A stretch of 64,000 nucleotides of DNA, taken from assembly GCF_030247185.1 (NCBI RefSeq), contig NC_080571.1, forward strand, positions 71,338,172 through 71,402,171, read 5' to 3'. Made by a program: the position numbers and the translations under genes. Source of the stretch: Malaya genurostris. Its lineage: Eukaryota > Arthropoda > Insecta > Diptera > Culicidae. Shown in pieces: positions 47,369 to 59,900 of this stretch; within the stretch, counting starts at the first letter, position 1, and every line of letters begins with the position of its first letter. The notes under the pieces are model-generated. The model ran no database searches and was not told the DNA's origin. It saw only the letters and a program-made list of their open reading frames with translations.

Positions 47369-47940
47369 TCAACGGCGCTTCAGTAGATTCGACAGCGTTC
47401 GAATGTGCTTAACCAACTCAGACTCCATGTTAAAGACTTCGCCATCAATCAATTCCTTGAGCACACTGAGCTTCGGCATGTGATCGATGTCCTTGATGTT
47501 TAACAGTTTTTGGAACACTTCACTCCAGACATGTTTTTTAAGATATCTGCGAATAGAACGTGGGTGTGTGTGAGCCGGACGCATTTCGGCCAACAAGTGA
47601 ATGTAAGTTCCTACCTTGGCAGTTTCTGTTTAATTTCCCAGCCCGAGTCGGCTTTTTTCGTTAGTTGCATGTATTCACCGAACAACATCACGTGAATCGT
47701 TCCGGCTACACAGAACAAATCAGTCTGGAATGACCACGGGCGTCCTTCTTGCATCTCGACGCAAGTGAATCCATCCGTTTGTATCACCTAGGAGGGAGCA
47801 TAGGTTTAAGTCACTATAGCAGCACAGAAATAGTAAATATTACCTTCTTAAATTGTCGCTTCTTTTCGAAGAAATTCATATCAATAGCACAGCCAAAATC
47901 TATTAGACGGAGTGTCGGTATGTCGGATTCCACTGTTGGA
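47369..47940 (-). CDS. BUB1: BUB1 terminal three exons: DFG motif to C-terminus
   Basis: Exon 47940-47844 encodes PTLRLIDFGCAIDMNFFEKK (Mg-binding DFG). Exon 47787-47615 encodes DGFTCVEMQEGRPWSFQTDL, the activation-segment end and helix F region, matching the BUB1 pattern TSGFQCVEM...PWNYQID. Exon 47546-47369 encodes the C-terminal helices (VWSEVFQKLLNIKDIDHMP ... LSNLLKRR). The introns are 56 and 68 bp with GT-AG ends. The stop is TGA at 47371-47369. The small introns and GC-richer codons contrast with the AT-rich 12.7-kb intron upstream. Confidence 0.93.
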
Positions 47941-50900
47941 CTAGAAAATAAAACAAAGAAAGGATTGTTAATAAATACAACCAAGATTAGTGTACAAAAA
48001 TACTCTACTACTACTGAAACCTGTTCTACCATAAATCATTCTCTTATTCGAATTTTCAGTAAAATTGAAGAAAATGACATCAATATTGTGGAGCGTCGAA
48101 AGTGACTTAATCAATCGGTTCCTTCCAGACCCTCCACCATTTTACAAAAAAATACTTTGATATTTTCTTCGAATGGCATTAACAAATGGGAATTTGTAAT
48201 ATTCCCTTTGTAATATTGCCTTTGTGTATTGCATCTTGATAGTTTTCTTCGTTGAAATATGCAAATCCGAAATAAAATAGTCAAAATTGTGTATGTTACT
48301 ATTTTTCTATGCGATAGGATGGCCTATTTGCCAAGAAGATGCAAACGAAATCACGCAAACAGAAAACTCTTCACAAAAATTTCTTCAGTTCTGAATCAAT
48401 CCGCACTATTATTAGTTCTGCTGCGACACTTTCGAAGTGTGAGTCTAGCAGCGATCAACGGAAAATTTTCGATAAATCGACCCATCTAAGGGCTATGAAT
48501 GTTTACTACAAGGCTATTAGTAATATCTGTTAGAATAAGCAAATCGGAAGTGAAAATAATCATATTAATGCATCGCTCGAAACGCGAACTTCGCACTAAA
48601 CGAGTGCAAATAAAGCAAACATTTAGCTGCTTTGCGTTCGAAAATATTTCCACAATTTAATACTTTCAAAAACCAGAAATGAATTCCGTATTGCATTATC
48701 ATAGTTTCTTTCGTTGAAATATCGGAAGTGAAAATTTTCATTTTAGTGCACCGTCACTAACCCATTCGATGCCGACGGACAACGCTCACACGCATTGTAA
48801 AAATAAAAGTATTGATGTGGAACACATCTTCATACTAATACAGGTGTCATTTCGATAATGCCGTACGAAAAGGAAAAAATATACTCGGTTCCTGCACTCC
48901 AAATCTTCTCTGGTAGCTTATAATGAAACATTAAAAATAATCATAAACCATCGAGATTCCTGGAAAAGGTCGTAACTAATATCGATAAAATCTTTGAAAA
49001 TGTCTTCGAAGAGGGCTAAAACAGGGATGCCAAGTATTAAAAATTAAAATCTGTGTATTTCGAAAATTAAGACTGATGAAACCTGGAACCATATACAGAG
49101 GTGAAATTCAATTTCACGTAAGCAACACTATAATTCAATATGTCTCCATTGACGTATTAGACGAACATTAGAAAATACCCTGCGTTCTTCGAATTTTAAT
49201 TTAGTAGATGCTCATGAATGGACGACCAGTATTTGTCGTTCGCGCCGTAGTTATTGTCGTGCTTTATAAGGGCACAGTTCCAGTTTTAACGAGACTATGT
49301 TATTTGTTTTCACGTCAATTTTGTTATGTCTCGAACATTACCCACTCGTCTTTTTTTACCATATTTAAAACCACATAGTGATTATAGCGACAAAAGACCT
49401 TGTTTTACCTCCAACTAATTGAAGCTGATGATAATGTTCATGCCCTATTCTGAGTAAACCCAATAAAACGCTATTTGACATGAATATGATTTATAGAAGT
49501 AACAGGAGCGCAGGGTTTGGCAGATTCAAAGATACAGCGTGCGCAGCGTTTAAATGGCGCGTTTGAATTAGCATAGCGATAACCTGCGCTCCTGTTACTG
49601 CTGCGTCTAACATTCAAGCTAAATAGGGTAAATTAATCAGCTGCATAACATACTTTGTGATGGAACATGTTTTTCTTATCATTATAATTATTATTGATCA
49701 CAGCATATATGTTAATATTATTTGCTGTTTTGTATTGCTGAATAAATTTCAAATACATTACGAAGCATGCAATTCCGATGTGACCGACCAAATAAACTCA
49801 TTGAAATTCTTTCATTCTTTCTGTCATATTTCCAGTAAAGTGGCTATGAGTTTGCTCAAAAGGCTGTATCGAGTGCAATCAACATCGAACACTGATAACA
49901 GACTTTCGTATCGGTATCATGGTTCTGAGACTTGGAAATTTTATATGAGATCACCGAGCCGATTTTAATAAACCTAGGCGCGTTTGGAGGGTACTATTGG
50001 GACATTGATCAAAATCGAAGATCAAATGGCAGTCACTTCTGGTTCAGGAGATAATATGATAGTTTAAGAGACGTAACCGATAAAACGTTTTTAGCCTTTC
50101 TCATATAGAGAATCAATTTACATAAGCCTAAATTCAAATGAAAGATCTTATACAAACCATCGAGCTTCATTCAGTAAAAACCATTCAAGCGAAGAGGTTG
50201 TGTTTCGATTGTACTGGCTCGTGAGTTAACGGCTGCTACCGAGACAATTCTAAGCTTCAGGTAGTTAAACTGCCCATAGCAAACGCAATATTCGGGGCGT
50301 TTCCCGACTGGAAAGCTAGCAACGAAGGCCATCCCGTTCATACGCACAGAGGTGTAGAGACACAGAGGTGCGAGAGCATAGAAGTGACGAGTCACAGAGG
50401 TGCCATCGCATAAAGGTGCGAAGACGAAGGGGTGCAAAGGCACAGAGGTGCTAAAGCAACCCAGTGCTGATCTACCAGGTACCAGAATTTGTACGCTGCG
50501 TAGGATCAAAAGAGACGGCATATATCGCGAGGTGCTACACTGCAAGCATCGCATTTGATCGCCACCAAGAGCAAAAGCACTGTACCTGGGGTCAGGTACA
50601 GCAAGTGCAGTGGTGTTCACAACGACGGCAGAGCAACTGAGATAGCAGTAAACGACAGAAGACTGCCAATTGGAAACAGCAAAAGACTGCCAATTGGAAA
50701 TCGTTGGAAGAGCTTCACGTCGTTCTTCACGATAAAGGAACAGAGACATCAGCTACAAGGTAGATTTAATTTAATTTATTTTTTATTTCTTATATCTGAA
50801 ATTTTACTAAACATAAGTTTTTATTTTGGTATTATTAATTTACAAAAAAAAATTTAATGTAATGGATGATCTCATGGAAGATCATCCGAATCCGATTCCG

Positions 50901-53900
50901 GATACTAGTAAAAGTTTAAATACTCCGAGGGCTAAACATTATCCACAGGGTACCACTGGGCCATGGATAGTCTATCTTCGAAAAAAAGAAAAGATTTTAA
51001 ACTTGATGCAAATTACAAAGGATTTGACATCACATTTCTCTGAAGTTAAAGAAATCTGTAAGGTTAATAGAGATAAAATTCGAGTTGTAGTTAACGACTT
51101 GAAACAGGCAAACGATATTGTAACCTGTAAATTATTTGCTATTGAATATCGAGTTTACATTCCATCGAAGGAGGTAGAAATTGACGGTGTTGTGACTGAA
51201 GCAAGTCTGACAGCAGATGATTTACTTAAAAATGGAGTTGGCCGTTTTAAAAACTCCATGCTTGAGGGAGTTAAGATACTCGAGTGCAAACAATTGTACT
51301 CAGCATCTATTGTCGATGGAAAAAAGTCTTATCGTCCCTCAGATTCGTTTCGCGTAACATTTGCCGGATCTGCATTGCCTAGCCATGTCTATATCAATAA
51401 AATTCGTCTTCCTGTTCGGCTTTTCGTACCGCATGTTATGAATTGCACGAACTGTAAAAAATTCGGACATACAGCTACTTACTGTAGTAATAAGTCCAAA
51501 TGTATCAAATGTCAAGGGCCTCATAAGGATAATCTTTGCGATAAAGATGTTGAAAAATGTGTTTATTGTGGGGAAAGCCCTCATGATGATCTTTCAGTGT
51601 GCGCTGCATTTAAGCTGCGTAAAGACAAAATGAAGCTTTCTTTAAAAGCACGGTCTAAGCGCACATATGCAGAAATGCTCAAAACGGTCATACATGTCTC
51701 CCCTTTGGAAACCGAAAACGGTTTTTCAAATCTTGCGGAGCCAGAGGAATCTGACTCTGACGGAAATAGTGAAGATACCTCGTTTGTCACTCCTCAAGGG
51801 TCTGTTAAGAGGAGATTAACAAACCACAAAATACCAAAAAAGACACCTAAAATTATACCTTCAAAAAAAGATCCCCGTGTTAAAGCTAAAAAGCCAAATT
51901 TAAAACCAAAAACTGTGCCTCCTGGTTTGTCAAATTCACAAACCAATCCAGGAACTAGCTCAAGAAAAGACAATAATCCAGTGGGCTCCATTTCACATTC
52001 ACCAACAGGATTACTGAAATTTTCGGAAATTGTAGAATGGATTTTCGCTGCATTCAATATTTCTGAACCTCTAAAGACCATCATAACAGCATTCTTACCA
52101 ATAGCTAGAACTTTTTTGAAACAGTTATCAGCTCAATGGCCAGCTCTTTCAGGTTTTGTATCATTTGATGGATAATTTATCATTCGCCGCAAATGATTCA
52201 ATCACTGTCCTGCAGTGGAATTGTCGAAGCATCATGCCAAAACTTGATTCATTTAAAGTTTTGTTGCATAGTCAAAAATGTGATGTATTTGCTTTGTGCG
52301 AAACATGGCTTACATCAAACATAGCCTTAAATTTTAATGACTTTAACATTATACGTCTCGACAGAGACTCCCCGTATGGTGGAGTGCTTTTAGGAATTAA
52401 GAAATGTTATTCCTTTTATAGATTAAACATTCCTTCGACTTCTAGTATAGAAGTTGTTGCTTGTCAAATAAACATTAAAGGAAAGGACATTTGCATTGCT
52501 TCGGTATATATTCCTCCAAGAGCTCAAGTTGGACAACGACAGCTTAATGAAATTGTCGAAGCCCTTCCTGCTCCACGTTTGATTTTAGGAGATTTCAATT
52601 CGCACGGAATGATGTGGGGTTCCGTTTACAATGATAGCAGATCATCTCTAATATATAATATTTGCGACAATTTTAGCATGACGGTACTAAATATGGGTAG
52701 CATGACACGGATCCCAAGACCTCCTGCACGTCCAAGTGCATTAGATTTATCTCTTTGTTCGACTTCAATTCGACTAGATTGCACCTGGAAAGTATTTCCT
52801 GATTTACATGGTAGCGATCATTTACCAATCATCATCTCAATTAGCAGTAACAAAGGCATTGCTAATTCAGTTAATATTCCATATGATTTGACAAAAAATA
52901 TTGACTGGATTAAATACCAAAGTAATATTTCAAGTGTCTTAACTTCAATGGAAGAGCTTCCCCCACTTGAAGAATATGACTTCCTCGTTTGTTCGATTCT
53001 GGAGGCCGCAGAACAAGCCCAAACCAAACGATTTCTTGGTCCATCGTCTAACAGAAGACCTCCAAATCCTTGGTGGGACAAAGAGTGCTCAGATGCTAAA
53101 CACGCGAAACAAAATGCTTTCAAGACGTTTTTAAAACGAGGAGGAGGAACTCCTCAGAATTTTGAAAAATTCTTGGTTTTAGAAACCAAGTACAAGAACA
53201 TACTTCGGGTTAAGAAATGCAGCTATTGGAGACATTTTGTGGAAGGTTTGTCAAGAGAAACCTCAATGAGCACTCTTTGGAATACGGCCAGACGAATGAG
53301 GAATCGTAACGTAGGAAATGAGAGTGAGGAGTACTCGAATCGATGGATATTTGATTTTGCGAGGAAAGTTTGTCCAGATTCCGTTCCTACGCATAGCATT
53401 GTTAGGGAGTCTTCTTCAAATGATGATTCCATTGATAGCCCCTTTTCAATGATGGAATTTTCCATAGCACTCATGTCTTGTAACAATAACGCTCCTGGAT
53501 TGGACAGAATTAAATTCAACTTGGTGAAGAATCTGCCCGACCTCGCAAAAAGACGTTTGTTGGAATTGTTCAACAAGTTTCTTGAGCAAAATATTGTTCC
53601 ACCTGACTGGAGACAAGTGAAAGTTATCGCCATTCAAAAGCCGGGGAAACCAGCTTCCAATCACAACTCATATAGACCCATTGCGATGTTGTCCTGCATC
53701 AGAAAATTGTTCGAAAAAATTATTCTACGACGTCTCGACACTTGGGTCGAGACGAACGGTTTGTTGTCAGATACTCAGTTTGGCTTCCGTAGAAATAAAG
53801 GGACGAATGATTGCCTTGCATTACTTTCGTCTGACATCCAAATTGCCTTCGCTCAAAAGCAACAAATGGCATCTGTATTTTTAGACATTAAAGGAGCATT

Positions 53901-56900
53901 TGATTCAGTTTCCATTGATGTTCTTTCAGACAAGCTCCACCAACATGGACTCCCAGCGGTTATAAATAATTATTTGCACAACCTTTTGTCAGAGAAACGC
54001 ATGCATTTTTCACATGGCGATTTGGCAACAATCAGAATTAGCTACATGGGTCTCCCGCAAGGCTCATGCCTCAGTCCGCTCCTCTATAATTTTTACGTGA
54101 ATGACATTGACAGCTGTCTAGTAACCCCATGTACACTAAGACAATTGGCAGATGATGGCGTGGTTTCAGTTACTGGATCCAAAGCTATTGATCTGCAAAA
54201 ACCATTGCAAGATACCTTAGATAAATTGTCCGTTTGGGCTGTTCATCTTGGTATCGAATTCTCTGCGGAGAAAACAGAGCTGGTCGTCTTTTCAAAAAAG
54301 CATGATCCCGCGCAACTTCAGCTTCATATGATGGGAAGAATAATCGAACAGGTTTTGACTTTCAAATACCTCGGGGTGTGGTTTGATTCCAAATGCACGT
54401 GGGGAGGACACATTAGGTATCTGATAACGAAATGCCAACAAAGAGTAAATTTTCTTCGAACAATAACAGGGTCTTGGTGGGGTGCTCATCCGCAAGATCT
54501 AATAAAATTGTATCAGACAACGATACTTTCAGTGATGGAATATGGATGCGTTTGTTTTCGTTCCGCTGCAAATTCTCATATTATCAAACTTGAGCGAATT
54601 CAGTACCGTTGTTTGCGAATTGCTTTAGGCTGCATGCATTCGACACATACAATGAGTCTTGAAGTTCTGGCGGGAGTTCTTCCATTAAAAGATCGATTTT
54701 GGGAGCTTTCATCACGCCTGCTAATAAGATGTGATGTGCTGAATCCCATGGTAATTAATAATTTCGAACGACTAGTCGAGCTTCGATCTCAAACAAAATT
54801 CATGACAGTATATTTTAACCATATGTCACAGGAAATCAACCCTTCAAGATATATTCCTATCCGTGTCAGCCTCCTAAATGTACCTGACTCAACTTTATTT
54901 TTCGACACATCCATGCAGCGCGAAGTGCGTGGAATCCCGGACCACCTACGCTCTATGGAAATCCCAAAAATATTTTCAAGTAAGTTCAGGCATATTAACT
55001 CTGAGAAAATGTTTTACACGGACGGATCGCGAATGGAAGAAGCGACAGGGTTTGGTATGTTCAACAATAATGTTTCGGCCTCATTCAAGCTTCAAGAACC
55101 TGCATCTGTTTATATAGCAGAGTTAGCAGCAGTTCATTATAGCTTGAATGTAATCGTCACATTATCTCCAAACCATTATTTCCTCTTCACAGATAGTCTG
55201 AGTGCAATTGAAGCCATTCGCTCAAACGCTGCTGGCAAAAATGAACCGTTTTTCTTGGGTAAAATAAAACAGTGTCTGAACGACATATTGAATAATAATT
55301 ATCTAATCACAATAGTTTGGGTTCCGGCTCATTGCTCCATTCCAGGCAATGAAAGAGCCGATATTTTAGCCAAACGTGGTGCTATTGAGGGTGAAATTTA
55401 TGAGAGACCGATTGCTTTCAACGAATTCTATAGCGCGTCTCGCCAAAGAACACTTGCCAGCTGGCAAGCTTCTTGGGATAAAGATGATCTGGGTCGGTGG
55501 ATGCACTCAATTATTCCTAAAATATCGACAAAGGCATGGTTCAGGGGACTGGATGTGAGTAGAGATTTCATTCGTGTGATGTCCAGACTCATGTCCAATC
55601 ACTACACGTTAGATGCACATCTCCTTCGAATTGGACTTTCCGAGACTAATCATTGTGCTTGCGGCGAAGGTTACCGCGATATTGACCATGTTGTTTGGAC
55701 ATGCGTGGAGTTTCGTGATGTCAGATCTCAACTAATAAATTCCTTGCGTACCCAAGGTAGACTATCCAATGTCCCAGTTCGCGACATTCTTGCTTGTCGT
55801 GACCTTCCATACATGAAACTTCTTTATCATTTCATTAAATCCATTGGAGTTCCAATTTAAATTTTATTTTATGTTAAACTGTTTTCTCTTCCATGAGTTC
55901 AACCAATAGCCAACTATAGGATATTGAATATAAGTGGTGAACTGATACAAACAATCCTGAAATAGTTATAAGATCATGTACAAACTAAATGTATTTTATT
56001 TAATGTAATTAAAATAGCAACTCGCTTGATAAAAACAGTGTTTAGATTAACTAATGAGTACCAACATACTAATATGATATTCGAAATGTATTAGGTTTAA
56101 ACTACTATGTATTGTGGATGCCACGGCGAAGAAAAACTTATGTATATTGCCTATGAAATAAACGTATTTATGAAAAAAAAAAAACCATCGAGCTTAAACG
56201 AATTTCATCAGGATATGACTTCCGGTTCCAGAATTACAGATTGATAAACATATTTCCATTTCAAGAGCATTCTGGTTGAAGAGGTTGAATATAACGCGAT
56301 TGTGTGATGCTCATTTCACTTGAATTGGATTACCAGGTTTGAGACAAATTAACGGAAGTTTGCGAGATACGCTTTGCCAATTTACTATGGACCAATCCAA
56401 CACAGTGACCGTCATACGAGAACCGCTGCCGTTTACTGCATATCGAACCTCTGCTTTTGACCTTTGTTCGAATCCGACTTCCGGTTCCAGAGTAATGGGA
56501 TGAAGTGTGTTTAAAACTTAAGGAACAACTTTACTTTCAGAACCGGAACTCGGATTCGGATAAAATTCAACCACATTCAACGAAATATGAAATAGTTACT
56601 TAAATCGAAATTTGGTCGGTAAGTAAGTTTGTTTGGTTATAAACCAATAAGAGTTGCACTGCCATATCAGTTCCATATGGACTTTTGGATTAGCTCGACG
56701 GATAACGTCTAAATATTCATTATCTACAAAACACTAATTAGACTAGAGAAGATCTAGCTTATTTGGAAGAGGATCAACGCCCTTAGTGTTTTCGGAAAAT
56801 ACGTGCAGTGAACCGCTAACGACGGAGCACAGAAAAAAGCATTTAAGATATGACCGTGTGGTGAAATTATTTCAAACCAACTCCACTTGACTCTTCCCTG

Positions 56901-59900
56901 TCCCTTCACCATCTCGATGGCAACTAATTAGATCTCTGTCGTTTTCATACATTTTTTCCCACATCTTTTTATCCCGTTTCCACTTTTTTTCATTCTCTTC
57001 CGTAACATCACCATCACCTCCCACGGAAGACCGCTCCAGTCGAAAACCAGCATGCGGGCCACCCGCCGGGCTTTCGTAGCCTGGGGGTGTTTTCCGCGGA
57101 CCCACACGGATCGAAGGATGCGGCCAGCATAGATATTTACCAACGCCATCTGGAAAATTCGTGCAATATTCAATTCATCGACCACTGCCGATCGCCAGCT
57201 GAAAGGTGGATTTTCGAGAACCTGAGATGACACATTCTAGTTTTAAGTTAGTCGTTAATTAAGATTAGAAAATAACCTAGGCCTTAGAGCTTAAGCAGTG
57301 TGCCTAAAAAAATATTGTAATATTGAATAAAAAAACTCCACTTGATTCCTCTTCCCAACCCGGGTCGATATACAGGGTTGTTACGAAAAATTTCAAAATC
57401 AAAACGCGCGAAATCCGAGCGAAATCGAAAACTAAAACGCGCGAAATTCGCGCAAAGTTGAAAGCTAAAACGCAGCTAAAAAAAGCATAACACTACTATT
57501 TTCAATGCAGATGATACCTTTCGCAGAACTTGAAAATTCACTAGGGTATAATTCAAAAATCTGCATAAGTTTGTCATGTAAACACAATAAATAAAACCAT
57601 ACAGAACACGTTACTTTGAGAAACCTCATGAAAATGATTTCATTTTTATTCTCCATCTTTTTCGATGTCCTTAGTTAATTTATACTTTCAGATGTACGCA
57701 AATAGTTGCAGTAAAAATAAAATTGCTTACAATTGCGATTTTGAAAGAAGTTAAACAGATTCCAGCGAAGACAATTTTTTTTTGCTTCAACATCTTCTTG
57801 CTTGGCAAGTTTTTTTCTTCTAGGTAAGAAGAATTTTAAAGTAGACCACATCAGGATGATCTGATTTTTTTTATTTTAAGTTTCAATTATTTATCGCCTT
57901 CTGTTCAGCTTTGCTCTCCAGCAGGCATACAACGTCCTCATCTTTTGCATCAACAGATTACAATCATGCAAATGATACATTTCCTTAAATCTAGTGCTTC
58001 TATAGTCACTAAATCTAACGAGATAATAATATAAGGAACGATTTTGAGTCGCTTCAATGCGTTGGATTACCTTTAAGGCGACCAGATAACAGCAGCATAT
58101 TTAAGAGTTGAGCGAACTAAAGTGAAATACAGAGCTTTCAAGCAATGCACATCAGAGAATATTTTAGTAACGCGTAAAACAAATCAGAATAGCTTAGAGG
58201 CTTTGGTGATAGTAAACTCGATGCGCTCCTTAAAGTTTAACTCGGAATCCAGAAGAACACCCAGGTCCTTAACAGACGATGTGCGTTCGAGAACAGCCTT
58301 TTTGCGACTAAAAGAGATGGCGGAGCATTTAGTGGCATTTGGAACTATTTTGTTGATATTACACCAATTAGTTAAATTCCAACTGTTCTTGTAGGAACTC
58401 TGAGTCAGCTACAGATGTGATTATATGAAATTATTTAAAGTCAAGAACAAACGATAGTTTCATACACTTGATCGAAAAATTTAGATCGTTGACATACAAT
58501 AATATTATAAACGGTCCAAGGTGACTTCCATGAGGAGCTCCAGAGGTAACAGCAAATGATGGGATTGTACAGTCTTATATTTTCACCAGAGCTAATAAAA
58601 GTCATTTTCATTGACTGGAAAACAGACGAAAATGACAAGAAATTACTGTCACTCTCAGCATCGCTTGCGAACTATGAGCAGAGATGTCTATCTTCTCTGT
58701 GTGACGAAGAGCAAGCAAAATTTCTCCCCTCGCACTGACAACTTCAACGAGAGCTCTTCTCTTTCACATTTATACACCACTGTTGTGTAAAGTGTGCACG
58801 CATCATGAGTGCGTTTGTTTATTTCCTTTTACCTCTTCCACTGAATCGCACCAAAGTGCTAGAGCATTAGCTAATAAATTCTCTGAGGTTGATGCAGATA
58901 CTTTCACAGAGGTGTACACGCCGGTGAGCACTCTGCTGTATGGTTTTCGTAGATGAAGCGTGGACACGCAAAATCAGCAAAATAAAACAATTTATCGTAA
59001 AATTTTCGGTTTTCCTTGCAAATTTTTCATAGCAAGGCCAGATCTACTCTCTATTAATTGAAGTTCACAGAAGTGTTCGCTCACCATCACGCGCCAGTGG
59101 TCACTTGGGTGTATTTAGACGAGAGCGCATGCGAGCGATTCATGCGAAGAGAATGTGTTTCACTCGCGCCAGTTGCTTTAACCACAAGCACACACTCAAA
59201 TGCTGTCTATTCGACACTGAGAAGAAGTGCGCATTCCTCTTTGTGCGGTGCTTCGTTTTTTGCATCCTCGGTGTGGCAAAAATCTGACTCTAGCGTGTAT
59301 AACTCTGGTGAAATGCCATCTCTGACTATGAGAACGAAATCCATGTCCAGTCAATGACATAAGCGGGACAGTAGTTTCAAAATTGTGTTTTTTCGTTCAT
59401 TTGCCCTTTCAGTCATTTGCAGTTTTCAGTGAAAATCCCATAGTATGCAGTGTCGATATTCAACCAAAACTGTGAGAATTGAAAACGACAGAAAAAGGTT
59501 TCACAATAAATTTTAACTGTTGTTGCTCGAATTTGTAGTAGTTTTGGTTTCCAAAGAAGTTCTGGGATGTAATTACTTCGATTTGCCATATTTTAGTCAC
59601 TTTTTATAGCCAAGCGTCACATATTTTCAATGCATCGATTTTACGAATGAGACAGTAAAACATTGAAAATGAGACTGTTGGAATGGTTTCTTTCATTGAG
59701 AATGCGTGAAAATTTTAAGCTCTAATTTTCACTATCATTTCATGACTAGTTAGATATGATCGAAGCCAATTCAAAAAAGATCCGTTAAATCCCAGTCTAC
59801 TTAACTTGGAGATCGTTATGTGATGAATGATTTTGTCGAACGCAGCAGCGAAATCGGGGTATATAGAATCCACTTGTAGTCGTACTTGTAAAGAAGATAT

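Larger units (their letters stand above)
50168..56181 (+). mobile_element. Full-length I-like LINE with intact ORF1 and ORF2, antisense in a BUB1 intron
   Basis: The element runs from CATTCAGTAAAAACC at 50168 to a short polyA ending at about 56181. The target repeat AAACCATCGAGCTT flanks it (50154-50167 and 56182-56195). It has a 694-bp 5' UTR, ORF1 (gag-like, three zinc knuckles), an 8-bp ORF overlap, and ORF2 with endonuclease, RT and RNase H. The 3' UTR is about 320 bp with AATAAA at 56157-56162. That domain order is typical of the I clade. Both frames are free of stops, so this is a recent and possibly still mobile copy. It sits in the host intron in the opposite transcriptional direction. 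Confidence 0.95.

Noticed and set aside
49012..49110. ACAGGGATGCCAAG start, suggestive of a hAT MITE end
   Set aside because: No matching inverted end or 8-bp duplication was found downstream.
50826..50861. Upstream extension of LINE ORF1 from a TTG
   Set aside because: The first ATG in frame is at 50862 with a sensible N-terminus; the 12 preceding codons lie in the 5' UTR.
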